From: Paracoccus aerodenitrificans
GTDB taxonomy: Bacteria; Pseudomonadota; Alphaproteobacteria; Rhodobacterales; Rhodobacteraceae
Direction of reading: 5' to 3'
DNA length: 64,000 bases
NCBI RefSeq assembly: GCF_027913215.1
Contig: NZ_CP115784.1
Span: 1,550,001-1,614,000, forward strand
Within the stretch, counting starts at the first letter, position 1. Every line of letters begins with the position of its first letter. Positions 26,786-36,209 of this stretch are shown here, one piece after another. Below the pieces are notes generated by a model. That model was not told the DNA's origin. It did not search any database and saw only the letters and a list, made by a program, of their open reading frames with translations. The position numbers and the translations under genes are program-made.

Positions 26786-28771
26786 TCAAAGCTCAATGCC
26801 ATCATCAGGATTCATGGACGCCTGCCGGGCGATCATCCGCATCCGCGATCGCAGCGCGCGGGCCTTGGCGGCGTCCACGTCCGGTTCGTCGTCCAGAATG
26901 TCGAACTCCTGGGCAGGCGGTGTCGGCGGCGGGACGATTTCCTCATGCTCGGGCAATTCCGGCTCGCGGCGGATGCCGGCATTGTCGGGATCGCCCTCCG
27001 CGCCACTGGCAGCGGTCGTCGTTGGCCTGTCCGCCGCCACGATAACGCGGCTCGTCCAGTCGTCGGTTGCCGGCTTAGTCGCCGGCACGGATGGCAGCGC
27101 AGGTGGCGGCAGGATGCGCTCTTGCAATCTTGCATCCTCGAAATAGCGGGCCTTCTTCGCCCGGATCGGCGGCGTGCCCGCCACCATGACGATCTCGTCG
27201 GCGGGCGGAAGCTGCATGATCTCACCGGGGGTCAGCAGCGGCCGCGCAGTCTCCTGCCGCGAGACCATCAGATGTCCGAGCCAGGGCGCGAGGCGATGGC
27301 CGGCATAGTTGGTGGAATCGCGCATTTCGGTCGCGGTGCCGAGCGAGTCCGACACGCGCTTGGCGGTGCGCTCGTCGTTGGTCGCAAAGGCGACGCGCAC
27401 ATGGCAATTGTCGAGGATGCTATTGTTCGGCCCGTAGGCGCGCTCGATCTGGTTGAGCGATTGGGCGATGAGGAAGGATTTGAGGCCGTAGCCGGCCATG
27501 AAGGCGAGCGCGGACTCGAAAAAATCCAACCGGCCCAATGCAGGAAACTCGTCCAGCATCATGAGCAGGCGATGCCGCTTGCCGGAAAGGGTCAGTTCCT
27601 CGGTCAACCTGCGGCCGATCTGGTTGAGGATGAGCCGGATCAGCGGTTTCGTCCGGTTGATGTCGGACGGCGGGACAACAAGGTAGAGCGTGACCGGCCG
27701 GCGGCTGCCGACCAAATCGGCAATCCGCCAGTCGCAACGGTCTGTGACGCGCGCCACGACCGGATCGCGATAGAGGCCGAGAAACGACATGGCAGTGGAC
27801 AGCACGCCCGACCGCTCGTTCTCGCTCTTGTTCAGCAACTCGCGCGCCGACGAGGCGATGACTGGATGAACGCCAGCTTCGCCCAGATGCGGCGTGTCCA
27901 TCATCGCACGCAAGGTTGCTTCAACCGGGCGACGAGGATCGGACAGGAAGTTGGCGACGCCGGACAGGGTTTTGTCCTTCTCGGCATAGAGGACGTGCAG
28001 GATCGCCCCGACAAGCAGGCTGTGGCTGGTTTTTTCCCAATGGTTGCGCTTATCGAGGCTGCCTTCGGGATCGACCAATATGTCCGCGATATTCTGCACG
28101 TCGCGGACTTCCCACTCGCCCTGCCGCACCTCCAGCAACGGGTTATAGGCGGAGGACTTGGCGTTGGTCGGATCGAACAGCAGCACGCGACCGTGCCGAG
28201 AACGGAAGCCCGCTGTCAGGGTCCAGTTCTCACCCTTGATGTCGTGGACGATGCAGCTTCCCGGCCAGGTCAGCAGCGTCGGCACGACAAGGCCGACGCC
28301 CTTGCCAGACCTCGTGGGGGCGAAGCATAGGACGTGCTCCGGCCCGTCGTGGCGCAGATAGTCCCGGTCGTATCGGCCGAGCAGGACGCCGTCGGGGCCG
28401 AGTAGTCCCGCGCTGCGGATTTCCTTGTCCTCGGCCCATCGTGCCGAACCGTAAGTGGCGACGCCGCGAGCTTCACGCGCCCGGATGATCGACATAAGGA
28501 TGGCGGCAGCAATGGCGAGGATACCGCCCGACGTGGCGATGGCCGCACCCTCCATGAAAATCGCGGGTGCATAGGCGTCGAAGGAGAACCACCACCAGAA
28601 GAAGGCGGGCGGATGATAGAAAGGCCAACCGGCCAGATCGAACCAGGGGGTTCCGAGCTGGGGCTGAAAGCCGAGCCGGAACGCCACCCACTGCGTCGCG
28701 GCCCATGTCATCATCATGACAATGGTGACGACGACGGCTATTTGCCCCCAAAGTATTCGACCTCCGCGCAT
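26786..28771 (-). CDS. traG: TraG (VirD4-like) coupling protein
   Basis: 661 residues; couples the relaxosome to the mating channel. Two N-terminal transmembrane regions (about 8-28 and 55-92), Walker A CFAPTRSGKGVGLVVPTLL near residue 150, Walker B LLMMLDEFPALGRLDFF near 404, and the VFATND-like/ERTAKRVSDSLG segment typical of TraG. The C-terminal 100 residues are Pro/acidic. Transcribed ahead of copG and trbB. Confidence 0.94.
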   Translation of the reverse strand: MRGGRILWGQIAVVVTIVMMMTWAATQWVAFRLGFQPQLGTPWFDLAGWPFYHPPAFFWWWFSFDAYAPAIFMEGAAIATSGGILAIAAAILMSIIRAREARGVATYGSARWAEDKEIRSAGLLGPDGVLLGRYDRDYLRHDGPEHVLCFAPTRSGKGVGLVVPTLLTWPGSCIVHDIKGENWTLTAGFRSRHGRVLLFDPTNAKSSAYNPLLEVRQGEWEVRDVQNIADILVDPEGSLDKRNHWEKTSHSLLVGAILHVLYAEKDKTLSGVANFLSDPRRPVEATLRAMMDTPHLGEAGVHPVIASSARELLNKSENERSGVLSTAMSFLGLYRDPVVARVTDRCDWRIADLVGSRRPVTLYLVVPPSDINRTKPLIRLILNQIGRRLTEELTLSGKRHRLLMMLDEFPALGRLDFFESALAFMAGYGLKSFLIAQSLNQIERAYGPNNSILDNCHVRVAFATNDERTAKRVSDSLGTATEMRDSTNYAGHRLAPWLGHLMVSRQETARPLLTPGEIMQLPPADEIVMVAGTPPIRAKKARYFEDARLQERILPPPALPSVPATKPATDDWTSRVIVAADRPTTTAASGAEGDPDNAGIRREPELPEHEEIVPPPTPPAQEFDILDDEPDVDAAKARALRSRMRMIARQASMNPDDGIEL

Positions 28772-28866
28772 CGTGGCTCCGATCAGAAAAATTGATGGAG
28801 CCGATCAGAGAATGGGCAATTAAGGACGCAGCAACAGTAAACGTGTTGCGGTAGGGTCGCCGGATA

Positions 28867-28892
28867 CTATCGGCGGCAAATAGGATGGGTTG
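28867..28892 (-). promoter_or_regulatory. Second copy of the trb/traG shared element
   Basis: 24 of 26 bases equal to 26283-26308, same orientation, about 96 bp before the traG start. The minus-strand core is CTATTTGCCGCCGATAG. The adjoining LysR and CopG genes are candidate binders. Confidence 0.6.
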
Positions 28893-28925
28893 CAGCGGCA
28901 CTATTACGGCACTGTTCGGGATGGT

Positions 28926-29891
28926 TTACCGCGAATCAGGTTTTGACCGTGGGCTGCTCAATTTCGACGCTAAAGCCAGCAATTTAGTCAGCGAGGGATC
29001 GCGGTTTTGTGGCGACCAGACCGCGGAAAAGGCGATATTTTCGGATTCGTCGCTGATCGGTAGAAAGATAACATTCGCTGCGCTGCCTGCTGTCCCTTCC
29101 TCAACGAAAAGCGAAATGCCATGCCCGGCTGCAATCATTGACAAGAGTGCCGTGCGCCCGACGTCGACGCGTTGCAGCGGCGGCATAAGCCATTTTCCGG
29201 CTGAGCGCAGTAGGATCAGGCCCTGAACCTGGGGGCCTGTGCCGCCGTGGCGGACGAGGAATGTCTCCTCTGCAAGTTGTCGCCATTCGACATCTTGCTG
29301 GACTGCCAACGGGTGCCTCACCGATAGCGCCACCATCAGGCGGTCATGCCAGATGACGCGGGAATGGAGGTCAGGGATTTCATGAGTGCAGGCCATGAAG
29401 GCGAGGTCTAGCCGGCCATCACGCAACATGAGCTGCGCTTCGCGCGCTGTGCTTTCGGTTATGTGCAGGCGGATACCTGGATGCTCATCGTAGAACCGGC
29501 GGAACAGACGATCGAGGATGGAGTCCGATGTTAGAGCATGAACCCCGATGCGAAGGTCGCCGTCCTCGCCGCGTGCCTGCATCCCGGCTGTCATGATCGC
29601 GTGATCGATGATGCCTAAGGCATCGCGAACCTGATCGACAAAACGGTGTCCGGCTCTAGTCAGCCGGACGCCGCGAGTGTTGCGGTCGAAGAGCACAACG
29701 CCAAGGTCTGCCTCCAGCGCCTTGATGCGGGCGCTGACGCTCGACTGGCTGGTGCCGAGCGCCTGTGCAGCGCGATGGAAGCTGAGATACTCGGCAACGG
29801 CCAAGGTCTGGATCAGCGCGATCATCGGGATGCGCACGCCGAAAACTGACAACGGGGCGTCTGTTGGCCGATGTCGTCGCTGGCGCCGCAT
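28926..29891 (-). CDS. LysR-family regulator beside traG
   Basis: 321 residues if begun at ATG 29891. The N-terminal winged helix-turn-helix (TLAVAEYLSFHRAAQALGTSQSSVSARIKALE) sits at about residues 27-60 and a substrate-binding domain covers 115-305. The family usually begins nearer MIALIQTLA (29825), so 20 or so N-terminal residues may not be translated; GAGG precedes 29891. A LysR gene at this place relative to traG recurs in this ICE class, so it belongs to the backbone rather than the cargo. The 28772-28925 gap holds the shared promoter element. Confidence 0.88.
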   Translation of the reverse strand: MRRQRRHRPTDAPLSVFGVRIPMIALIQTLAVAEYLSFHRAAQALGTSQSSVSARIKALEADLGVVLFDRNTRGVRLTRAGHRFVDQVRDALGIIDHAIMTAGMQARGEDGDLRIGVHALTSDSILDRLFRRFYDEHPGIRLHITESTAREAQLMLRDGRLDLAFMACTHEIPDLHSRVIWHDRLMVALSVRHPLAVQQDVEWRQLAEETFLVRHGGTGPQVQGLILLRSAGKWLMPPLQRVDVGRTALLSMIAAGHGISLFVEEGTAGSAANVIFLPISDESENIAFSAVWSPQNRDPSLTKLLALASKLSSPRSKPDSR

Positions 29892-30009
29892 TCCTAGACC
29901 TCGGCGTTATGGATTTGCCGAGATGCGGTTTCAGCGCAAACACGATGCCGAGAAAGGGAAGAAAGCCTAGTGTGGCGGTCGAGCGCCAGCGTTTTGCTGA
30001 AAAACGTCC

Positions 30010-30852
30010 TCATGCGACGTCAACTACATTGGAAGCCAGCAAGCCGATGTTTTGAGCGAGCTGCATTTCGTGCTCACCCGATGCGATGGTGCTTTGAAGG
30101 ACGTCGTGCACAACCTTTGCGGCGTCGCTCGCAGCCTCCATCAAGGGCCGACCATTTGCTAGGTTGGCCGTCAGAAGACCCGTGAAAAGGTCTCCTGTTC
30201 CAACGGGCACGATTGGCAGTCGAGGGGAAATTAATCGAGCCGGTTGTTTCCCGTCGAAGACAACATTCTCAAGTGAATTGCTTGGTGTATCCGTGAATGC
30301 GCAGCCCGTTACAATGAGGCTGGCGTTTCGATATGCGCGGACATGCGATGCACCGAGTTCCAATTGGCTCCATGACGACGATGAGTTCCGAGCAATAAGG
30401 CCGAGTTCAAATTGATTAGGGGTCAGGATGTCTGCGAGCGGCACGAGATGGTCTAGCAGACATTCGATGACTTGATCGGCTACGAATACGCCGAGATTAG
30501 AATCTCCCATTACCGGGTCACAAATATAGATGATGTCAGGGTTGATTTGCCTGGCTCGCTTGACGAAGGCCGCGACAACCTCGCCATTAGCCCGCGAACC
30601 CAGGTAGCCGGAAACGATGTATCGGCTTGTCTCGATCAGGCCTCGCTCTTCTACGCCGCGTAGGAGATCTCCGACGAGTTCCGATTCCAGAACCCGTCCT
30701 CGCATCGTCTCGAAGCCGGGGTGGTTGGATAGCAACGTCGTCGGCACTGCGGCGACATTGAGGCCCCGTGCCTGCATAGTCAGAACGGCGGCGCTATTGC
30801 CGACGTGCCCATGCACGACTTGGCTCTGGATTGAGATAATGGACGTCGCCAT
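30010..30852 (-). CDS. pdxY: Pyridoxal kinase (PdxY-like)
   Basis: 280 residues; phosphorylates pyridoxal (and possibly pyridoxine) to the active cofactor in the salvage pathway. The start ISIQSQVVHGHVGNSAAV is the conserved opening of PdxY/PdxK. YICDPVMGD and the anion-hole/catalytic GTGDLFTGLL motif (about 218-227) are intact. A GGAG site lies eight bases before ATG 30852; another ATG at 30858 overlaps the permease stop. The operon with the BenE-family permease suggests uptake plus phosphorylation of a B6 vitamer. Confidence 0.88.
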   Translation of the reverse strand: MATSIISIQSQVVHGHVGNSAAVLTMQARGLNVAAVPTTLLSNHPGFETMRGRVLESELVGDLLRGVEERGLIETSRYIVSGYLGSRANGEVVAAFVKRARQINPDIIYICDPVMGDSNLGVFVADQVIECLLDHLVPLADILTPNQFELGLIARNSSSSWSQLELGASHVRAYRNASLIVTGCAFTDTPSNSLENVVFDGKQPARLISPRLPIVPVGTGDLFTGLLTANLANGRPLMEAASDAAKVVHDVLQSTIASGEHEMQLAQNIGLLASNVVDVA

Positions 30853-30857
30853 TCGCA

Positions 30858-32087
30858 TTACTCCGCTGCGCTCTCGCTCGGGGCAAGCTCGGTGCGCCGC
30901 TTTGGCAGGCGACCATTCAGAACGGCATATGAGAACAGGCCGATCACAAGTCCCCAAAATGCACCGCCTATGCCGAGCATGGTGATGTTCGCGGCAGATG
31001 CGAGAAAGGTAATAAGTGCCGCTTCGCGGGAGGCCGGAACGGCCATGGCCCCAGCGAGACTTCCGCCGATGGTGCCGAGCAATGCCAAGCCGGCAAGTGT
31101 GGTAATGAAGGTCGCCGGGAATGCCATGAATACGGCTGCAAGCGTCACGCCAAATATGCCGACGAGCACATAGAACACACCTGCCGCGATCCCGCCGATC
31201 CAGCGTTTGGACGGATCTTCGTGCGCTTCTCGTCCCGTAACGATCGCTGCGGTGATCGCTGCGACGTTGAAAGCGTGCGAGCCGAACGGCGCCATGAGCA
31301 GCGACCCTAGACCCGTCACAGTGACGATGGGGTTGGCGCTCGTCTTGAACCCATCGTTGCGCAAAACCAGCATCCCCGGCATGTATTGGCCGGTGAGCGT
31401 GATGAGGAACAGCGGCAGCGCTACACTCAACAGGGCGTTCAGCGAGAATTCGGGCATCGTGAACACGGGCGCAGCGAATTTGAGTTGCAGCCCGGTCAGA
31501 TCGACACGATCCTGCACCAGCAGGAAGACAAGACCGATCAGCAAAATGCCCACGACAGCGTAGCGCGCTGTGAAGCGCTTGAGCAGCACATAGGTCACGA
31601 TCAGCAGGCCGACCAGAACCGGATCGACACTCGCGCCGCCGAAGGCTCCGATGCCAAATTGCAGGAGAATGCCTGCAAGAAGCCCGGAAGCGATGCCGGG
31701 GGGAATAAGTCGGATGACTTTCTCGAAATAGCCTGAGAGACCCAAGGCCACGAAGGCGGCCGCTGAAATGATATAAGCCCCTATCGCTTCGGGGTAGGAT
31801 GTCGTCGCAAGGGCTGTGACCAGAAACGCGGCTGCCGGTGTCGACCAGGCGGTGATGATCGGTTCTCGGTATCGCCAGCTCAGGATGATGCCCGTCAGGC
31901 CGACACCGATTGAGACGGACCAGACCCACGAGGCGGTGAGTTCAGGACTGAGACCAGCAACGCGCGCCGCTTGGAACACCAGAATAAACGTGCCGCCATA
32001 GTTGACGATGACGGAAATCAGGCCCGCGACTATGGGGTGTGTAAGGTCTTTCAGTTGAATGGGTGACGATGATGAACTCGACTGCAT
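30858..32087 (-). CDS. BenE-family permease, putative B6-vitamer or aromatic acid transporter
   Basis: 409 residues, about twelve hydrophobic segments. DLTHPIVAGLISVIVNYGGT at the start and the GQYMPGMLVLRNDGFKTSANP and FGSHAFNVAAITAAI segments are typical of BenE (nominal benzoate/H+ symporter). The TAA stop overlaps an ATG of the kinase gene, so the pair is coupled. Because it is tied to pyridoxal kinase and lies near a MocR regulator, a B6-vitamer substrate is plausible; this is inference. ATG 32087 begins the conserved part; a GTG at 32138 would add 17 residues. Confidence 0.8.
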   Translation of the reverse strand: MQSSSSSSPIQLKDLTHPIVAGLISVIVNYGGTFILVFQAARVAGLSPELTASWVWSVSIGVGLTGIILSWRYREPIITAWSTPAAAFLVTALATTSYPEAIGAYIISAAAFVALGLSGYFEKVIRLIPPGIASGLLAGILLQFGIGAFGGASVDPVLVGLLIVTYVLLKRFTARYAVVGILLIGLVFLLVQDRVDLTGLQLKFAAPVFTMPEFSLNALLSVALPLFLITLTGQYMPGMLVLRNDGFKTSANPIVTVTGLGSLLMAPFGSHAFNVAAITAAIVTGREAHEDPSKRWIGGIAAGVFYVLVGIFGVTLAAVFMAFPATFITTLAGLALLGTIGGSLAGAMAVPASREAALITFLASAANITMLGIGGAFWGLVIGLFSYAVLNGRLPKRRTELAPSESAAE

Positions 32088-32150
32088 GATTCTGGCGACT
32101 TTCTTGAGATCGGGCGCTGAGGCAAAGAACAGCCTCACCTCTACCCCATC

Positions 32151-32174
32151 AATGGCAGGATGCGCCCTGCCATT
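32151..32174. promoter_or_regulatory. Perfect 9-bp inverted repeat upstream of the permease gene
   Basis: AATGGCAGG (32151-32159) and CCTGCCATT (32166-32174) with a six-base spacer, 64 bp before the permease start. Operator or attenuator hairpin. The rest of 32088-32371 shows no gene. Confidence 0.45.
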
Positions 32175-32371
32175 TATCTCAAGTGATGCAGGCCATTCTT
32201 ATTGGCGGCATTCATCCGATATTTGTTGAGTTGCGGGTCGCTTGGCAGGCTGAGCGGACTGGATGGCCGGGGATGGTCATCGCCCTGCGACCGGCGCGGG
32301 TCGGGAGGCGTCTATTCGCCCTAAGCGCATGACGCTGAGAAGATGCCGGTCAGAAGACGGTGAGTTAGAGA

Positions 32372-33112
32372 TCAGGTGAGTTCGCGCAATGTCAGCAGAG
32401 CACCGGAAGCGAACATCAGCCAAATGAGGAGCCAACGAAATTGATAGTCAGTTAGCCGACGGAAAACGGCAATGCCGATCTGTGATGCGATGAGAGTTGC
32501 CGGAAGCGCAACCGCTATCATTATCAGCGTGTCGCTCGAATAGTATCCCTGCCAGGCAAAAAGGACGGTGGCGATGCCAAGGATCACGACGTTGTAGGGT
32601 CGAAGAACCGCGCTGGTTTCGCCCTTGCTCCAGGGTTGCAACGCGCACCACATCGTCGGCAGCGCTCCAGAAAGAGATGCTGCGCCTCCAAGGACGCCTC
32701 CGAGAAATCCGACGAGCGAGTCCGCAACAGGCAGGGGACGCTGGATTTGAGGCAATGATCGGCGGACGACAAAAAATGCGCCATACAGGAGCATGAAGCC
32801 TGCGATCACGAGCTTCAGCACGGCTGCGCTTATAAAACTGAGAACCGCCAGGCCGATCGGCAGCCCGAGGATCGCAGGTAGCAGAAATCGAGAGAGTCTC
32901 CCGTTCCCCCGGAGTTCCCTACGGGTGAACCATATGCTTTGGACGCCGCTAACCACAGACATTGCAGCAGCTATGGAAACCGCCTGCCAAGGCGGCATAA
33001 CCTGAAGCCAGATGCCGAGGGAGAGCAGTGCTGTGCCAAAGCCGGCCAGCCCGTTGATGAAACCGCCTGCCGCCGCGCCGGCCAGCAGAGCAAGGATTAC
33101 TTCAAGCGACAC
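32372..33112 (-). CDS. TauE/SafE-family membrane permease
   Basis: About 246 residues, seven to eight hydrophobic segments. Two repeats start with FINGLAGFGTALLS and GFLGGVLGGAASLSGALP, the paired motif of TauE/SafE (DUF81) exporters. The family moves small anions such as sulfite or sulfoacetate; the substrate here is unknown. I place the start at GTG 33112 because a promoter-like AACAAT and the operator overlap ATG 33154, which would leave no leader; neither start has a strong ribosome site. It is divergent from the MocR regulator and likely controlled by it. Confidence 0.8.
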   Translation of the reverse strand: MSLEVILALLAGAAAGGFINGLAGFGTALLSLGIWLQVMPPWQAVSIAAAMSVVSGVQSIWFTRRELRGNGRLSRFLLPAILGLPIGLAVLSFISAAVLKLVIAGFMLLYGAFFVVRRSLPQIQRPLPVADSLVGFLGGVLGGAASLSGALPTMWCALQPWSKGETSAVLRPYNVVILGIATVLFAWQGYYSSDTLIMIAVALPATLIASQIGIAVFRRLTDYQFRWLLIWLMFASGALLTLRELT

Positions 33113-33143
33113 TTCAATATTTTTCCAAGACGGTGACGATTCG

Positions 33144-33177
33144 TTGCAGACCATTGTTCTACCAGTATAATGGACTG
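33144..33177. promoter_or_regulatory. Divergent promoter/operator between the permease and MocR regulator genes
   Basis: CAGACCATT (33147-33155) and AATGGACTG (33169-33177) form an inverted repeat matching at 8 of 9 positions with a 13-bp spacer. A perfect TATAAT (33166-33171) for the plus-strand regulator overlaps the right arm. A minus-strand TTGTCA-17-AACAAT serves the permease. MocR proteins commonly bind such divergent intervals, so autoregulation is likely. Confidence 0.6.
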
Positions 33178-33199
33178 ACAACACCCGCCACTTCTCAGG

Positions 33200-34705
33200 A
33201 TGGAATCAGACCAATTGTTTAAGCACTCCCAACTGGAATCCGTGAAGGCGTGGCTGGCGCATCCCTCCCATGCAGCTATGCCGCTTCATGCGCGGATACA
33301 GCGTGCGATCAGACAGTTGATTCTAGATGGCGCACTCGGCGCCGGTAAACCGCTTCCCGCCTCGCGAGCGCTTGCAGCATCTCTGTGCGTGTCGCGGGAC
33401 ACGATTGAATCTGCCTACACTCAGCTTCACGCTGAGGGGTTTATCGAGCGACGTGTCGGCAGCGGCAGCTTTGTCGCTGAGATGACCGAGTTCGCTCCCG
33501 GACAGCGACGATCGAGACGCGATGCCTTGTTGCGTAATCAGGCTCCGAACCTGAGCAAACGCGGGGCAGCGATGTTCAACGGCGGCGGCGTGCGCTCCAT
33601 GTTGACCCCGAGAGCGTTCACGCACGGCATACCCGAGACACGCACATTTCCAATCCAACTGTGGGAGCGGTTGGAGCGGCAGGTCTTGAAAGACTATGGA
33701 ACCAAGGCGCTGCTTCATGGCGATCCCCAGGGGGCCGAACCACTCAGGCGGGCTATAGCGGACTATGTGAATCTTGAACGTGGCGCTCGCGCGACGGCGG
33801 ATCGCGTGCTGGTGCTGACCAGTTCGCAACAAGCCATGATGCTTTGCGCCAGCATGTTGCTCGATCCTGGCGACCGGATATTTATTGAAGACCCAGCCTA
33901 TCATGGGGCGCGAAAGGCTTTTGATGCTGCGGGCCTAGAATGCGTGCCTGTGCGGGTGGACCGGCAGGGAATCGTTGTAGAGCAGATCATGGATGATCCG
34001 CGCGGGGCAAAGGCTGTTTCCCTCACGCCTTCCCATCAGTTCCCGACCGGGGCGAAGCTGGCGCTCGATCGCCGCCTGGCGCTGATCGAGTGGGCCGCAC
34101 GGCATCAGGCCTGGCTTCTCGAAGACGATTACGACAGCGAGTTTCATTACAACGGCAAGCCAACGGCGTGCGTTCAGGGCCTCGATCCTCACGACCGGAC
34201 AATCTATATCGGCACTTTCACCAAGTCGCTCTTCCCGAGCTTGCGGATCGGTTACGTCGTGCTTCCGCCGCAACTGGTCAAACCCATGACCGTGGCGCGC
34301 ACATTGCTCGACGGTCATACTGCTCTAATTCCGCAATTGACCTTGGCGCGCTTCATGGATGGCGGACATTTCGGGGCGCATGTCCGCACTATGCGAGGCA
34401 TCTATGCCGAACGCCTTGAAGCATTGACGAACCTCGTTGAGCAGCACCTTTCTGAATTTGTCGAGGCCCGCGTCCCCATGGGCGGCTTGCAGATGCCCTG
34501 CATTCTGACATGCGACTTATCAGAACGTGTGGCGATTGATGCGGGCCGTCGCGTCGGGATCGAACTGTTCGGCCTGTCGGGTCTGCATGCGTCCGAAAAT
34601 GCCAAGGCCGGATTTTTGATGGGGTTTGCCGCCTACACCCCCGAGGAACTGGAGATGGCCGTGAAGAAGCTGGCTGACGTGTTGCGTTCGACCATCCGCA
34701 ACTAG
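33200..34705 (+). CDS. MocR-family regulator (PdxR-like; GntR DNA-binding domain fused to aminotransferase fold)
   Basis: 501 residues. Residues 25-95 are a GntR winged helix (LHARIQRAIRQLILDGALGAGKPLPASR...RDTIESAYTQL). Residues 130-495 are a type I aminotransferase fold, with the PLP lysine in GTFTKSLFPSLRIGY near 342 and DDYDSEF upstream. PdxR-type MocR proteins sense PLP and control vitamin B6 genes. The surroundings (pyridoxal kinase, SHMT, YggS) make that role attractive. Starts 23 bp after the predicted transcription start; the coding strand is opposite to the permease genes. Confidence 0.88.
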   Translation: MESDQLFKHSQLESVKAWLAHPSHAAMPLHARIQRAIRQLILDGALGAGKPLPASRALAASLCVSRDTIESAYTQLHAEGFIERRVGSGSFVAEMTEFAPGQRRSRRDALLRNQAPNLSKRGAAMFNGGGVRSMLTPRAFTHGIPETRTFPIQLWERLERQVLKDYGTKALLHGDPQGAEPLRRAIADYVNLERGARATADRVLVLTSSQQAMMLCASMLLDPGDRIFIEDPAYHGARKAFDAAGLECVPVRVDRQGIVVEQIMDDPRGAKAVSLTPSHQFPTGAKLALDRRLALIEWAARHQAWLLEDDYDSEFHYNGKPTACVQGLDPHDRTIYIGTFTKSLFPSLRIGYVVLPPQLVKPMTVARTLLDGHTALIPQLTLARFMDGGHFGAHVRTMRGIYAERLEALTNLVEQHLSEFVEARVPMGGLQMPCILTCDLSERVAIDAGRRVGIELFGLSGLHASENAKAGFLMGFAAYTPEELEMAVKKLADVLRSTIRN

Positions 34706-34876
34706 GCGAGCTAGACCCGCTCCCTCCAAGAATCGCCAAACACAATTGGCCTGCACCATATGCAGGAAATGGATGGGCGCAACATACCACTGATCTGCTA
34801 GGGCTGCGCTGACAGCCCGCCGCGTCGCGTCGATGCGGCAGCGCACAAACGCGCCCTAGCGACAAGGAGATCAGGG
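34706..34876 (+). other. Intergenic region before glyA
   Basis: About 170 bases without a gene. A short hairpin GGCTG-CGCTGA-CAGCC lies near 34803-34818, and an ideal AAGGAG ribosome site stands seven bases before ATG 34877. No consensus promoter is obvious, so glyA may be read from the regulator transcript. Confidence 0.35.
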
Positions 34877-36181
34877 ATGGAAGCAATGGCCGTGCAGCAC
34901 CTAAGTCAGTCCAACAGCGCCGGTGGCATCCGAAAAGAAAGCCTCACAAGCGCCGATAGTGCGGTATTTGCGGCGATTGCCGACGAGCGGCACCGCCAGC
35001 TCAATTCCATCGAATTGATCGCTTCCGAGAATTTCGTCAGCCCTTCCGTTCTGGAGGCGCAAGGCTCGATCCTCACCAACAAATATGCTGAAGGCTATCC
35101 GCATCGCCGCTATTATGGGGGCTGCGCGAATGTGGATGTGGTTGAAGACCTCGCCATCGAGCGCGTGAAGCAGCTTTTCGGCTGCGACTTTGCCAACGTG
35201 CAACCCCATTCCGGCAGCCAGGCCAATCAGGCGGTGTTCCTCGCGCTGCTTTCACCCGGAAACACGATTCTCGGCCTCGACCTGAAGGCCGGCGGGCATC
35301 TCACCCATGGGGCATCCGTGAACATATCAGGCCGCTGGTTCAACGCCGTCAGCTACGGGGTCGGCCCGGACAGCCATGTCATCGACATGGATGAGGTGGC
35401 CGAGGCTGCGCGCACGCACCGTCCGAAGCTTTTGATCGCCGGCGGATCAGCCTATCCGCGCACGCTTGATTTCGCACGCTTCCGGCAAATCGCCGATGAG
35501 GTGGGTGCAATCCTGATGGTTGATATGGCGCATTTTGCCGGGCTGGTGGCAGGCGGCGCCTATCCCTCGCCATTCCCGTTCGCTCATGTTGTGACCTCGA
35601 CGACCCACAAGACCTTGCGTGGGCCGCGCGGCGGCTTCGTCCTGACCAATGATGCCGAGATTGCGAAGAAGATCAATTCGGCGACCTTCCCCGGCCTACA
35701 GGGCGGCCCGCTCATGCACATCATCGCCGCCAAGGCCGTTGCTTTCGGCGAAGCACTGCAACCCGACTTCAAGATCTATGCGCGCCGCGTGGTCGAGAAT
35801 TGTCAGACACTCGCCCGGACCCTTTCCAATGGCGGTTTGGCGATCACCTCGGGCGGGACAGACTGCCATCTCGCCGTCGTTGATCTTCGCCCGCTCGGCG
35901 TCACGGGCAATATTGCCGAAAAGGCGCTGGAATCGGTCGGCATCACGCTCAATAAGAACGCCATTCCAAACGACCCCGAAAAGCCGATGGTCACGTCCGG
36001 CGTCCGTGTCGGCAGCGCGGCGGGAACGTCGCGCGGCTTCGGCTCCGACGAATACCGGACGATCGGAACCCTTATGCTCGATACGTTGCGGTCGGTCCGC
36101 GCCGACACGCTCGATGCCGACCGCGCGCGTATCAGCGGACAGGTGCGCGAACTGGTCGCGCGCTTCCCGCTCCCCTACTGA
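34877..36181 (+). CDS. glyA: Serine hydroxymethyltransferase
   Basis: 434 residues; PLP- and folate-dependent conversion of serine to glycine. Conserved parts: [37 protein letters not shown], the PLP lysine in [16 protein letters not shown] near residue 244, and [17 protein letters not shown] [17 protein letters not shown] near the end. Full length, so probably active. It is likely an extra copy, since a housekeeping glyA is expected elsewhere. Relaxed variants such as alpha-methylserine hydroxymethyltransferase cannot be separated by eye. Confidence 0.93.
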   Translation: MEAMAVQHLSQSNSAGGIRKESLTSADSAVFAAIADERHRQLNSIELIASENFVSPSVLEAQGSILTNKYAEGYPHRRYYGGCANVDVVEDLAIERVKQLFGCDFANVQPHSGSQANQAVFLALLSPGNTILGLDLKAGGHLTHGASVNISGRWFNAVSYGVGPDSHVIDMDEVAEAARTHRPKLLIAGGSAYPRTLDFARFRQIADEVGAILMVDMAHFAGLVAGGAYPSPFPFAHVVTSTTHKTLRGPRGGFVLTNDAEIAKKINSATFPGLQGGPLMHIIAAKAVAFGEALQPDFKIYARRVVENCQTLARTLSNGGLAITSGGTDCHLAVVDLRPLGVTGNIAEKALESVGITLNKNAIPNDPEKPMVTSGVRVGSAAGTSRGFGSDEYRTIGTLMLDTLRSVRADTLDADRARISGQVRELVARFPLPY

Positions 36182-36209
36182 CGATGACGGTGCGGGGACG
36201 ACGTTTAAA

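Noticed and set aside
30853..31929. Long minus-strand frame fused in front of the pyridoxal kinase
   Set aside because: It runs in another frame through the BenE-family permease gene and has Arg/His-rich noise composition; only the part from 30852 resembles a kinase.
34706..34876. Glycine riboswitch before glyA
   Set aside because: No tandem aptamer-like structure could be drawn; only one short hairpin and a strong ribosome site are visible.
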